64,000 bases of DNA from positions 744,001-808,000 of the forward strand of contig NZ_JAJNEL010000001.1 in the NCBI RefSeq assembly GCF_029428675.1, written 5' to 3'. The position numbers were made by a program, and so were the translations under genes. This DNA is from Streptomyces sp. JH14. GTDB taxonomy: Bacteria > Actinomycetota > Actinomycetes > Streptomycetales > Streptomycetaceae. The notes beneath the pieces are model-generated. The model was given only the letters and a program-made list of their open reading frames with translations. It searched no databases and was not told the DNA's origin. This document shows positions 8,786 to 17,330 of this stretch, piece after piece. Every line of letters starts with the position of its first letter. Positions within the stretch are counted from its first letter, which is position 1.

Positions 8786-10417
8786 GTGGCCCGGCGACCA
8801 CTCCCCCGCATTCTGAGCAGCGGCAGCGCTTCGATCACTCGCAGTCGCGAGCTCGCGCGCACGGCCGCCGACAACGCCACCGACGTCCTCCACCCGCTGT
8901 TCACGGTCACGCGTGGGCTGCGGCTGCTGGTCGGCGCAGGACGGCGGAAGTGGGCCGCGACGCCCAAGGAGCGGCGCAGTCCCACGCTGTTCCTCGTTGC
9001 GGTCTGCGTACTCGTGGTGGCGCTCATTCCGTACGGGCCCCTGCTCGCCCTGGTCACGGTGATGGGCGCCGCCGCCTGGAAGGGCCGCCGCCGCCCACTG
9101 GTGCAGACCGGACCGGGCAAGGCCGAGACGGGGCGGCTGCAGGCCCTGTACGAGGCGCTCGTGCCGTACTTCTCGGTGGCCGACGACCCCAGCCCGCTGT
9201 TCGCCCACGGCGGCGAATGGAAGAAGGCCTTCAGCGGTTACGCGTTCGACGCCGACGGGCGTGTGACCCGGCTCCGGGTCGCCTACCCCGCGTACTTCAC
9301 CGACGGCGAAGCAGCCTCCCGTACCCGGATCGAGCAGCTGCTGCACGCTAAGTCGGGCCGCGGCCGCGAGTACCACTTCGCCTGGGACGAGGAGGCCAAT
9401 CAGCTCGTGATGAACGTGCTCGACCCGCTGCCCACCTCGATCGCCGCGCAGCGCTTCGTCACCGCTCCCGGAGAGACGGTGCTGGGCTTCACCGACGGCG
9501 ACACGGTGCAGCGCACCGTGCCGGTGGCCGACGGAGACGGGACCCGGGACGCACCCCCGGTCGTCTGGCGGACCGGCGCCCGGTCCACGGAACCGCATCT
9601 GCTGATCGTGGGACAGCCGGGCAGCGGCACCACCACGCTGATGCGCTCCATCGCGGTGCAGGCGCTCCAGCACGGCGACATCGTCATCATCGAGGGCAGC
9701 GGAACCGGTGAGTACGCCTGCCTGACCGGGCGCCCCGGGGTGATGGCCGTCGAGTGCGCGCTGGCCGGTGCGCTGGCCACCCTGGAGTGGGCGGCCCACG
9801 AGACGGAGCGGCGGCTGATCGCCGCCAACCGGGCCCGGCAGGCCGGGCATCCCGCGCCCGAGGACATCAAGCGCCCGCTCTGGATCCTGCTGGACCGGCC
9901 CAGCGTCCTCGGTCATCTCGCGGCCGTCGACGGCCGGCCCGACCCGCAGGAACTGCTTCAGGTGCCGCTGCGGCACGGCAGGGCGGCCAATGTCACGGTG
10001 GTGACGGCCGACCAGTTCGACAGCCTGGACACACTCGGCGAGACCCTGCGGACGCACACCCGCGCCCGGGTCACCCTCGGCTCCTGCTCACGCGAGCAGA
10101 TCGAGTCCGTGCTCGGCCTGGAACCGCACACCACTCCGACGCCGGACGTCCCGCCCGGCCGTGGGTACGCACGGCTCGGCACCGGTCCGGTACTGCGGCT
10201 CCAGGTTCCGGCCACGCCGGACCCGTACGACGACGCGACGAGCGAGGCGCACCGGCAGGCCGTCCTCGATCTGCTGCCCGCGCGGCAGACGGCGGCCGGG
10301 GCGGACGTTCCCGATCCGACCGCTCCGGACGCGGCGATCCCGGACCCGTCGACCCCGGAGAACGCCCTGACCGCGCAGAATGCCCTGACGGCGGAGCAGT
10401 TGACGCTCAGCGAGTAG
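8786..10417 (+). CDS. sffA: SffA, FtsK/SpoIIIE-like protein
   Basis: A 543-residue protein starting at a GTG six bases after AGGAG. Residues 60-105 hold two hydrophobic stretches (LFLVAVCVLVVALIPYG and LALVTVMGAAAW), so the N-terminus is membrane-anchored. The C-terminal half is an FtsK-type RecA-fold domain. At residues 276-283 the P-loop reads GQPGSGTT, with Thr in place of the usual Lys, and the Walker B strand WILLD (366-370) is followed by Arg instead of an acid. The C-terminal 40 residues are low complexity with a duplicated ENALTAQNALTA. In S. coelicolor SffA acts at sporulation septa with SmeA. The altered motifs raise doubt about ATP hydrolysis. Confidence 0.85.
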   Translation: MARRPLPRILSSGSASITRSRELARTAADNATDVLHPLFTVTRGLRLLVGAGRRKWAATPKERRSPTLFLVAVCVLVVALIPYGPLLALVTVMGAAAWKGRRRPLVQTGPGKAETGRLQALYEALVPYFSVADDPSPLFAHGGEWKKAFSGYAFDADGRVTRLRVAYPAYFTDGEAASRTRIEQLLHAKSGRGREYHFAWDEEANQLVMNVLDPLPTSIAAQRFVTAPGETVLGFTDGDTVQRTVPVADGDGTRDAPPVVWRTGARSTEPHLLIVGQPGSGTTTLMRSIAVQALQHGDIVIIEGSGTGEYACLTGRPGVMAVECALAGALATLEWAAHETERRLIAANRARQAGHPAPEDIKRPLWILLDRPSVLGHLAAVDGRPDPQELLQVPLRHGRAANVTVVTADQFDSLDTLGETLRTHTRARVTLGSCSREQIESVLGLEPHTTPTPDVPPGRGYARLGTGPVLRLQVPATPDPYDDATSEAHRQAVLDLLPARQTAAGADVPDPTAPDAAIPDPSTPENALTAQNALTAEQLTLSE

Positions 10418-10425
10418 GTGCTCGT

Positions 10426-10469
10426 GGGGCGACGGGTGGCGGATCGCGCGCTCCGCCACCCGTCGCCCC
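10426..10469. terminator. Bidirectional terminator hairpin
   Basis: A perfect 18-base-pair stem (10426-10443 with 10452-10469) and an eight-base loop lie nine bases after the sffA stop and 26 bases before the end of the convergent MocR gene. There is no U tract, as is common in Streptomyces. Confidence 0.8.
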
Positions 10470-10494
10470 GCCCGGCTCCGGGCCTGTCCGGCGG

Positions 10495-11994
10495 TCAGGC
10501 CACGAACGTCCGCGGTGCCTCCGCCCCCGCGCCGGCCCCCGATCCGACCAGCTGCGCCGCCGCCGCGAGCCGCACCGCCGCCTCGTCCGCCACCGGCCCG
10601 CCGACCGTGAACGGCAGCCGTACGTACCCCTCGAAGGCGCCGTCGACGCCGAACCGCGGGCCGGACGGCACCCGCACCCCCACCCGCTCGCCCGCCACGG
10701 CCAGCCTCGACCCCGAGAGTCCGCCCGTACGCACCCAGAGCGTCAGCCCGCCCTGCGGCACCTGGAACTCCCACTCCGGCAGTTCCCGCCGGACCGCCGC
10801 GACGAGCGCGTCCCGGTTCTCCCGCGCCTGGCGGCGGCGGATCTCCACCGCCTCCTCCCAGCCCCCGGTCCGCATCAGCCAGTTGATCGCGAGCTGCTCC
10901 AGCACGGGGGTGCCCATGTCGGCGTAGGCCCGGGCGGACACCAGGCTGCGGATCACGTCCGGCGCGGCCCGCACCCAGCCGATCCGCATGCCGGCCCAGA
11001 AGGCCTTGCTGGCCGAGCCCACGGTGAGGACGGTGCTGCCTGCCGGGTCGAAGGCACAGACCCGGCGCGGCATCTCGACGTCGTCGTCCAAGTGGAGCTC
11101 GTTCATGGTCTCGTCGACGACCAGGACCGTCCCGGCGGAACGGGCCGCGTCCACCAGCGCACGGCGCTGGTGCTCGTCCGCCAGCGCCCCGGTGGGGTTG
11201 TGGAAGTCCGCCACGACATACGCGAGCCGAGGCGCGGCGTCCCGCAGCACGTGGCGCCAGCGGTTCATGTCCCAGCCGCCGATCCCCTCCTCCATCGCCA
11301 CCGGCACCAGCCGGGCGCCGGCCTCCCGCATCAGCTGCAGGATGTTGGCGTACGAGGGGGACTCCACCGCGATCCGCTCGCCGCGCCCCGCGAAGAGATG
11401 GCAGATGGCGTCGATCGCGCCCATGGCGCCGGTGGTGACCATGATCTGTTCCGGCATGGTGGGGATGCCGCGCTCGGTGTAGCGGTCGGCGATCATCTGT
11501 CGCAGCGCGGGCAGCCCCGCCGGGTAGTCGCCGTGGGTGTGCGCGTACGGCGGCAGTTCCTCCAGGGCACCCTGGACGGCGCGGGTCAGCCAGGGTTCGG
11601 GCGCGGGCAGCGAGGCACACCCCAGGTCGATCATCGAACCGAGCGATTCCGGAGGCAGCGGTTCCAGACCGCGTGCGGGCAGAGGGTTGCCCGCCGGGAC
11701 CGCGGTCCAGCTGCCGGCTCCGCGCCGGGACTCCAGGAACCCTTCGGCCCGCATCGCCTCGTAGGCTGCGGCGACGGTGGTACGGCTCACGGAGAGGGCG
11801 AGCGCCAGTTCGCGTTCGGCGGGAAGCCGGGCGGCGACCGGAACCCGGCCTTCGAGGACGAGCAGCCGGATGCCGTCGGCGAGGGCGCGATAGGCGGGCG
11901 GCCTGCGGGCGCCCGGGCCCATCGGCTTCTGCTGCTGGGCCTGGAGTTGCCGGGCGAGCTGCGCGGCACCGACCGCCGAAGTCCACTGCGCCAT
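10495..11994 (-). CDS. MocR-family (GntR-aminotransferase) regulator, YczR-like
   Basis: A 499-residue fusion of an N-terminal GntR winged helix (about residues 35-100, with LPAERELALALSVSRTTV) and a fold-type I aminotransferase domain. The PLP lysine lies in VGSASKAFWAGMRIGW, the Asp/Asn region in ADFHNPTG, and the phosphate-contacting residues in the TTGAMGAID loop. Family members use PLP as an effector ligand and are transcription factors. It is divergent from a YczE-type membrane protein, the pairing known for YczR-yczE in Firmicutes, which supports YczR-like control of that gene. The ATG at 11994 was chosen because the extended frame upstream runs through the divergent promoter. Confidence 0.9.
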   Translation of the reverse strand: MAQWTSAVGAAQLARQLQAQQQKPMGPGARRPPAYRALADGIRLLVLEGRVPVAARLPAERELALALSVSRTTVAAAYEAMRAEGFLESRRGAGSWTAVPAGNPLPARGLEPLPPESLGSMIDLGCASLPAPEPWLTRAVQGALEELPPYAHTHGDYPAGLPALRQMIADRYTERGIPTMPEQIMVTTGAMGAIDAICHLFAGRGERIAVESPSYANILQLMREAGARLVPVAMEEGIGGWDMNRWRHVLRDAAPRLAYVVADFHNPTGALADEHQRRALVDAARSAGTVLVVDETMNELHLDDDVEMPRRVCAFDPAGSTVLTVGSASKAFWAGMRIGWVRAAPDVIRSLVSARAYADMGTPVLEQLAINWLMRTGGWEEAVEIRRRQARENRDALVAAVRRELPEWEFQVPQGGLTLWVRTGGLSGSRLAVAGERVGVRVPSGPRFGVDGAFEGYVRLPFTVGGPVADEAAVRLAAAAQLVGSGAGAGAEAPRTFVA

Positions 11995-12015
11995 GTAAAT
12001 CAGTCCACCTTCCCG

Positions 12016-12042
12016 GGATTGGCCATGGTTGGTAGCCAATCC
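12016..12042. promoter_or_regulatory. Candidate operator between MocR regulator and yczE-like gene
   Basis: The 102-base divergent gap holds an 8-11-8 inverted repeat, GGATTGGC (12016-12023) and GCCAATCC (12035-12042), with an overlapping TTGG/CCA-rich core. Position between the two start codons fits an autoregulatory and target operator. No footprint evidence. Confidence 0.5.
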
Positions 12043-12096
12043 ACCGCCCCAGAGTGTCATGCATCGGTCCACTGCCACCACACCAGGGAGGACGTC

Positions 12097-12801
12097 TTGT
12101 CCCACACCGCTGTCCCGCGCCGCCGGCCGCACCTCACACGGCGGCTGGTCCAGCTGTACGTCGGCCTGGCCCTGTACGGAGTGAGTTCGGCCCTTCTCGT
12201 CCGCGCCGGGCTCGGCCTCGAACCCTGGGGGGTGCTGCACCAGGGGCTCGCCGAGCGCACCGGACTCTCCATCGGAGTCGTCGCGATCATCGTCGGCGCG
12301 GCGGTCCTGCTGCTGTGGATCCCGATGAGGCAGCGCCCCGGCCTCGGGACGGTCTCCAACGTCTTCGCCATCGGTCTCGCCATGGACGGCACGCTCGCTC
12401 TTGTTCCCGGGGTGCACGGCCTCGCCGCGCGGATCGCGGTGATGGCCGCGGGGATCGTGCTCAACGGTGTCGCGACGGGGCTGTACATCGCGGCGCGGTT
12501 CGGCCCCGGCCCGCGCGACGGACTGATGACCGGTCTGCACCGGCGCACCGGCCGCTCCATCCGCCTCGTCCGCACGGCGATCGAGGTGGTGGTGGTGGCG
12601 ACCGGCTTCGTGCTCGGCGGCTCCCTGGGCGTGGGCACGGTCCTCTACGCTGTGAGCATCGGCCCGCTCGCCCAGCTCTTCCTGCGCGTCTTCGCGGTCC
12701 CCGGGGCGGATCCCGCCGACAGGACCGTCGCTCCCGCGCCGGAGCCCGGCACCACCGCCGTCACCGCGCCGTCACCGGAGGAGGCCATACTTCCGCAGTG
12801 A
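12097..12801 (+). CDS. YczE/YitT-type integral membrane protein
   Basis: A 234-residue protein with five to six hydrophobic helices, beginning LVQLYVGLALYGVSSALLV and including the conserved GLGLEPWGVLHQGLAERTG and RFGPGPRDGLMTGL loops typical of the YczE family. The start is a TTG five bases after GGGAGG; no ATG or GTG lies in frame nearby. Its 3' end overlaps the next gene by four bases (GTGA). Function is unknown in the family; control by the divergent MocR regulator is likely. Confidence 0.8.
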   Translation: MSHTAVPRRRPHLTRRLVQLYVGLALYGVSSALLVRAGLGLEPWGVLHQGLAERTGLSIGVVAIIVGAAVLLLWIPMRQRPGLGTVSNVFAIGLAMDGTLALVPGVHGLAARIAVMAAGIVLNGVATGLYIAARFGPGPRDGLMTGLHRRTGRSIRLVRTAIEVVVVATGFVLGGSLGVGTVLYAVSIGPLAQLFLRVFAVPGADPADRTVAPAPEPGTTAVTAPSPEEAILPQ

Positions 12802-13562
12802 CCTCCCTACGCCACCCCTATCTGGACCATCCCGCGACGATCCCGTTCGCCCACCGCGGCGGAGCGGCGGACGGGATAGAGAACACGACGGCCGCCTTCC
12901 GCCGGGCCGCGGATGCCGGCTACCGGTACTTCGAGACGGATGTGCACACCACGTCGGACGGCCGCCTGGTCGCCTTCCACGACACGACCCTGGACCGGGT
13001 GACGGACGCCCGGGGGCGGATAGCCGACCTGCCGTGGAGCGAGGTGCGGAAGGCCCGGGTGGCCGGCCGCGAACCGCTGCCACTGTTCGAGGAGTTGCTG
13101 GAGGAATTCCCCGACGCCCGCTGGAACGTGGACATCAAGGCCGAACCGGCCCTGGCCCCGCTGATCGACCTGATCCGCCGGACGGACGCCTGGGACCGGG
13201 TGTGCGTCGGCTCGTTCTCGGAGACCCGGGTGGCCAGGGCGCAGCGCCTCGCGGGCCCGCGGCTTGCCACCTCGTACGGCGTCCGCGGCGTCCTCGGTCT
13301 GCGCCTGCGCTCGTACGGCATACCGGCCGCACTACGCGCCGGAGCGGTGTGCGCGCAGGTCCCCGAGAGCCAGAACGGGGTCAGGGTGGTCGACCGGCGC
13401 TTCGTCCGGGAGGCCCACGCGCGCGGGCTCCAGGTCCATGTCTGGACGGTGAACGAACCGGAGCGGATGGCGGCTCTCCTCGATCTCGGTGTGGATGGCA
13501 TCATGACCGATCACATCGAGACGCTGCGTACGGTGCTGAGCGAGCGGGGGGCCTGGGCCTGA
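12798..13562 (+). CDS. Glycerophosphodiester phosphodiesterase
   Basis: A 254-residue GDPD-family enzyme that hydrolyses glycerophosphodiesters to glycerol-3-phosphate and an alcohol. The catalytic segment FAHRGGAADGIENTTAAF holds the essential His-Arg and Glu-Asn; ETDVHTTSDGRLVAFHD supplies the metal Glu/Asp and second His; WNVDIKAEP and VHVWTVNEPE are the later conserved blocks. No signal peptide, so it is cytoplasmic. The GTG start overlaps the YczE-like stop by four bases, so the two are co-translated. Confidence 0.92.
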   Translation: MTSLRHPYLDHPATIPFAHRGGAADGIENTTAAFRRAADAGYRYFETDVHTTSDGRLVAFHDTTLDRVTDARGRIADLPWSEVRKARVAGREPLPLFEELLEEFPDARWNVDIKAEPALAPLIDLIRRTDAWDRVCVGSFSETRVARAQRLAGPRLATSYGVRGVLGLRLRSYGIPAALRAGAVCAQVPESQNGVRVVDRRFVREAHARGLQVHVWTVNEPERMAALLDLGVDGIMTDHIETLRTVLSERGAWA

Positions 13563-13606
13563 CGCCGGCCCGGCGGCGTTCCCACGGGAACACGAGGGGG
13601 TGCGGG

Positions 13607-14983
13607 TTGAGCGCCGAAACCGCAGACACCGCTGAGCCGACGCCGGAACGCCCCACCGAGGGCACCGACGCCGAGGGCCGCAGACGCGAACAACGCGGCT
13701 GGTACTTCTACGACTTCGCGTGCTCGGTCTACTCGACCAGCGTCCTCACGGTGTTCCTCGGCCCCTATCTGACGTCGGTGGCCAAGGCCGCCGCGGACAC
13801 CGACGGTTTCGTGCACCCGTTCGGCATACCGGTGCGCGCCGGTTCGCTCTTCGCCTACGCGGTCTCGGTGTCCGTCGTCGTGGCGGTGGTGATGATGCCG
13901 ATCGTGGGCGCCGCCGCCGACCGTACGGGCCGCAAGAAGCCGCTGCTGGCGGCCGCCGCGTACACGGGCGCGGCCGCGACGACCGCGATGTTCTTCCTGG
14001 ACGGCCACCGCTATCTGCTGGGCGCGTTCCTGCTGATCGTGGCGAACGCGTCGATCTCGGTGTCGATGGTGCTCTACAACGCGTTCCTGCCGCAGATCGC
14101 CGGGCCCGACGAACGCGACGCGGTCTCCTCGCGCGGCTGGGCCTTCGGCTACACGTCGGGGGCGCTCGTCCTCGTCCTCAATCTGGTCCTCTACACGGGC
14201 CACGACTCGTTCGGCCTCTCCGAGTCCGACGCGGTGCGTATCTGTCTCGCCTCGGCGGGGGTCTGGTGGGGTGCCTTCACCCTCGTCCCGCTGCGGCGGC
14301 TGCGCGACCGGCGGGTGGCGTCCGGCGGCGAGGGTGCGGTCGGCTCCGGTTGGCGGCAGCTGCGCGCCACGCTGCGCGACATGCGCAGGCACCCGCTCAC
14401 GCTCTCCTTCCTGCTGGCCTACCTCGTCTACAACGACGGCATCCAGACGGTGATCTCGCAGGCCTCGGTGTACGGCTCCGAGGAGCTCGGCCTCGACCAG
14501 ACGACGCTGATCACCGCCGTGCTGCTGGTGCAGGTGCTCGCGGTGGCGGGGGCACTGGGGATGGGCCGTCTGGCGCGGGCGTACGGCGCGAAGCGCACGA
14601 TCCTGGCCTCGCTCGTCGTCTGGACCCTGATCCTCGTCGCCGGCTACTTCCTGCCTTCGGACGCCCCGGTCTTCTTCTACGTACTGGCCGCGGCGATCGG
14701 GCTGGTGCTCGGCGGCAGCCAGGCGCTGTCGCGCTCATTGTTCTCGCATCTGGTGCCGCGCGGCAAGGAGGCGGAGTACTTCTCCGCGTACGAGATGAGC
14801 GACCGCGGACTGAGCTGGCTGGGGCCACTGGTGTTCGGTCTCGCGTATCAGCTGACCGGCAGCTATCGGGATGCGATCATCTCGTTGGTGATCTTCTTCG
14901 TGGTCGGTTCGGTACTGCTCGCGAGGGTGCCCGTACGGCAGGCCGTCGCGGCGGCGGGGAATCCCGTTCCCGAACGGATTTAG
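13607..14983 (+). CDS. UMF1-type MFS transporter
   Basis: A 458-residue major-facilitator protein with about twelve hydrophobic helices, starting at TTG 13607 after GAGGGGG. After an acidic, Pro/Glu-rich 25-residue tail comes the family opening WYFYDFACSVYSTSVLTVFLG, then the cytoplasmic loop GAAADRTGRKKPLL. The WYxYDxA opening is typical of the UMF1/Atg22-like branch. It is 44 bases after the GDPD gene and on the same strand, so it may share its transcript. Substrate unknown; the branch is often annotated as an exporter. Confidence 0.85.
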   Translation: MSAETADTAEPTPERPTEGTDAEGRRREQRGWYFYDFACSVYSTSVLTVFLGPYLTSVAKAAADTDGFVHPFGIPVRAGSLFAYAVSVSVVVAVVMMPIVGAAADRTGRKKPLLAAAAYTGAAATTAMFFLDGHRYLLGAFLLIVANASISVSMVLYNAFLPQIAGPDERDAVSSRGWAFGYTSGALVLVLNLVLYTGHDSFGLSESDAVRICLASAGVWWGAFTLVPLRRLRDRRVASGGEGAVGSGWRQLRATLRDMRRHPLTLSFLLAYLVYNDGIQTVISQASVYGSEELGLDQTTLITAVLLVQVLAVAGALGMGRLARAYGAKRTILASLVVWTLILVAGYFLPSDAPVFFYVLAAAIGLVLGGSQALSRSLFSHLVPRGKEAEYFSAYEMSDRGLSWLGPLVFGLAYQLTGSYRDAIISLVIFFVVGSVLLARVPVRQAVAAAGNPVPERI

Positions 14984-15160
14984 ACGTTGAAGTGAAAGGC
15001 CGGTAGTGTACGCCTTTGGCCTGCCCGGAGGACCGTTACTGCGAGTGGAAGAAGCCAAACCGTTGGGTGACAACTTCTACCAGATGTGACAAACCGGGCA
15101 TTGGTGGGTACCTCAACCCTGAAAAAGCAGCGGCACGACGGGCGACGCATGACCGGCAAC

Positions 15161-15187
15161 GGGAATCTTTACCGCCGACCGGACGTT
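15161..15187 (+). promoter_or_regulatory. Sigma-R-type promoter of rbpA
   Basis: GGGAAT at 15161-15166 and GTT at 15185-15187 are separated by exactly 18 bases, the Streptomyces sigma-R consensus. It lies about 60 bases upstream of the rbpA ATG. rbpA is a known member of the thiol-oxidative-stress (sigma-R) regulon, which supports the assignment. Confidence 0.85.
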
Positions 15188-15248
15188 GACCGGATGACGA
15201 CGACAGCGACACCTGTCCTGTGGGCGACAAGCCCGGGAGGCACGATTC

Positions 15249-15623
15249 ATGAGTGAGCGAGCTCTCCGCGGCACGCGACTCGTGGTTACCAGCTACGAGA
15301 CGGACCGCGGCATCGATCTGGCCCCGCGCCAGGCGGTGGAGTACGCATGCCAGAACGGACATCGTTTTGAGATGCCGTTCTCGGTAGAGGCGGAAATTCC
15401 GCCGGAGTGGGAGTGCAAGGCGTGCGGCGCCATGGCACTCCTGGTGGACGGGGATGGCCCCGAGGAGAAGAAGGGCAAGCCTGCGCGTACGCACTGGGAC
15501 ATGCTCATGGAGCGGCGCACACGCGAGGAGCTGGAGGAGGTGCTGGCCGAGAGGCTGGCGGTTCTGCGCTCCGGAGCCATGAACATCGCCGTGCACCCGC
15601 GGGACAGCAGGAAGTCTGCCTGA
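15249..15623 (+). CDS. rbpA: RNA polymerase-binding protein RbpA
   Basis: A 124-residue actinobacterial transcription activator that binds RNA polymerase and group 1/2 sigma factors and stabilises the open complex. The start MSERALRGTRLVVTSYETDRG is characteristic. The zinc-ribbon-like core holds CQNGHRF and ECKACGAMA, and the helical sigma-interaction domain includes HWDMLMERRTREELEEVL. The ATG follows GGGAGG. Expression from the upstream sigma-R promoter links it to disulfide stress. A long terminator hairpin closes the unit. Confidence 0.97.
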   Translation: MSERALRGTRLVVTSYETDRGIDLAPRQAVEYACQNGHRFEMPFSVEAEIPPEWECKACGAMALLVDGDGPEEKKGKPARTHWDMLMERRTREELEEVLAERLAVLRSGAMNIAVHPRDSRKSA

Positions 15624-15645
15624 CCGCGTAACACCGCACCGAGAC

Positions 15646-15696
15646 CGAAGCCGCGGGCCGTGGCACACCGAGCGTGTGCCACGGCCCGCGGCTTCG
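15646..15696. terminator. Long perfect terminator hairpin after rbpA
   Basis: Arms 15646-15668 and 15674-15696 pair over 23 bases without mismatch around a five-base loop, starting 22 bases after the rbpA stop. The 228 bases from here to the convergent fxsA stop hold no gene. It could end transcription from both directions. Confidence 0.9.
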
Positions 15697-15924
15697 ATCT
15701 GCGCGGATGCCCTGGCGTCCGGCGGCCTGCGCTCCGTCCCCGAGCGCCGTATCCGCCCGCGGGCGGACGGCGAGGGGCGGGGCGGGAGGGAGCGGGGGCG
15801 CGGGGACACCGCGCGGGCGTCAGAGATGCCCTCGATCGCCGGGCCGGCCCGCTCTTCGGGCCGGACGGGCTCGTTTCGGGCTCGACGCCGCCCCGGCGCG
15901 AGGGAGGTGCGCTGCCCGACCGGG

Positions 15925-16506
15925 TCAGGGAGTCAGCGGCGGGCGGGGGGTTTCGTCCCGGTCGGGGCTCTTCTCGCGAATGACCTCGCCCTGGACGACC
16001 TTTCCGTCCGGGCGGTGGATCCGGGCCTGCTGGAAGGCGTCCGAGAAGCTCCCCGGCGTCGCCGCGCGCATGCGGCGCTCCAGGGTGTTCTCCGCGAGCC
16101 CGCCGAGCGCCTTGCGCACCGGTGGCACCAGCAGCAGAAGTCCCGCCACGTCCGAGATCAGCCCCGGGATCATGATCAGCAGCCCGCCGAGCATCAGGAA
16201 CCCGTTGCCCTTGCCGCCCGCAGGGGCGGCCGGCGACGCGGCGGCGGCCCCCGGCCGCCCCGGCATCTGCTGGAGCGTCTCGGTGAGGTTGCGGAAGGCA
16301 CGGCGGCCGGCCGCCTTCATCACGACGGCGCCGAGCACGACACCCCCGGCCAGAAGCAGCAGCACGGTGAACCCGCTCGCCACGTCCGCCACCAGGGTCA
16401 GCAGCCAGATCTCCAGCACCGCCCAGGCGGCGACGGCGAGGGGGATGAAGGTGCGGGCGCGCGAGCGCCGGCGCGGGGCGGTCGGGGGCGGTGTGCCGGT
16501 CGTCAT
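15925..16506 (-). CDS. fxsA: FxsA-family membrane protein
   Basis: A 193-residue homolog of FxsA, an inner-membrane protein named in E. coli for overcoming F-mediated exclusion of phage T7. Hydrophobic helices lie at about 20-60 (FIPLAVAAWAVLEIWLLTLV and SGFTVLLLLAGGVVLGAVV) and 105-130 (FLMLGGLLIMIPGLISDVAG), the last being the family signature. Both tails are hydrophilic, and the C-terminal one holds a Pro/Asp/Arg-rich stretch. The ATG at 16506 was chosen over a longer upstream frame. It lies 56 bases downstream of ppm in the same direction. Confidence 0.9.
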   Translation of the reverse strand: MTTGTPPPTAPRRRSRARTFIPLAVAAWAVLEIWLLTLVADVASGFTVLLLLAGGVVLGAVVMKAAGRRAFRNLTETLQQMPGRPGAAAASPAAPAGGKGNGFLMLGGLLIMIPGLISDVAGLLLLVPPVRKALGGLAENTLERRMRAATPGSFSDAFQQARIHRPDGKVVQGEVIREKSPDRDETPRPPLTP

Positions 16507-16562
16507 GGTCCCCAGTGTGCCTGGACGTACGTCCGAACGGGATAAGCGGGATGTGAGGCCGT

Positions 16563-17330
16563 TCAGGAGGACTTGCGGCCCAGGACCCGGTTCGCGCGGG
16601 CGGTGACACCCCACGCCGTGACCCGCCACAGCGCCTCGACGAGGATGTCGCGGCTCATCTTGGAGTCGCCGATCTCGCGGTCCACGAAGGTGATCGGCAC
16701 CTCGACGACGTGGTACCCCGCGTCGATCGTGCGCCGCGCCAGGTCGACCTGGAAGCAGTAGCCCTGGGAGGCGACCTCGTCGAGGCCGATCCCCTGCAGC
16801 GTCTCCGCCCTGAAGGCCCGGTAGCCGCCGGTGACGTCCCGCGTCCGCAGCCCGAGCAGCAGCCGGGAGTACGTGCTGCCGCCGCGGGAGATCATTTCGC
16901 GGGACTTGGGCCAGTTGACCACCCGCCCGCCCGGCACCCAGCGCGAGCCGAGCACGAGGTCGGCGCCCTTGAGCGCGGTGAGCAGCCGGGGCAGTTCCTC
17001 GGGCTGATGGGAGCCGTCGGCGTCCATCTCGACGAGGACGCCGTAGCCGTGTTCGATGCCCCAGCGGAACCCCGCCAGATACGCGGCTCCGAGCCCTTCC
17101 TTGCCCTGCCGGTGCAGCACCTGGACCTGGCTGTCGGCGGCGGCGAGCTCGTCGGCGATCTTGCCGGTGCCGTCGGGACTGTTGTCGTCGGCGACCAGGA
17201 TGTCCGCGTCCGGCACCGCGGTGCGCACCCGGGTGACGATCGGCTTGATGTTCTCGGCCTCGTTGTAGGTCGGGATGATCACCAAGGCTCTGCCGAGCGG
17301 GCCGTATCGCCTCTGACCGCCGTCGTTCAC
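16563..17330 (-). CDS. ppm: Polyprenol monophosphomannose synthase
   Basis: A 255-residue GT2 enzyme that moves mannose from GDP-mannose to polyprenyl phosphate, giving the donor for protein O-mannosylation and lipoglycans. The nucleotide-binding segment VIIPTYNEAENI, the DDNSPDGTG loop, the metal motif EMDADGSHQPEEL and the DVTGGYRAF acceptor region are all present. There is no attached membrane or Lnt domain, unlike the two-domain mycobacterial Ppm1. The S. coelicolor homolog is needed for phage phiC31 infection through glycosylation. fxsA follows 56 bases downstream. Confidence 0.95.
   Translation of the reverse strand: MNDGGQRRYGPLGRALVIIPTYNEAENIKPIVTRVRTAVPDADILVADDNSPDGTGKIADELAAADSQVQVLHRQGKEGLGAAYLAGFRWGIEHGYGVLVEMDADGSHQPEELPRLLTALKGADLVLGSRWVPGGRVVNWPKSREMISRGGSTYSRLLLGLRTRDVTGGYRAFRAETLQGIGLDEVASQGYCFQVDLARRTIDAGYHVVEVPITFVDREIGDSKMSRDILVEALWRVTAWGVTARANRVLGRKSS

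Noticed and set aside
9754-12801. 1015-residue plus-strand frame spanning sffA, the MocR gene and the YczE-like gene
   Set aside because: Only the last 234 residues encode a real protein; the rest is antisense or out of frame to better-supported genes.
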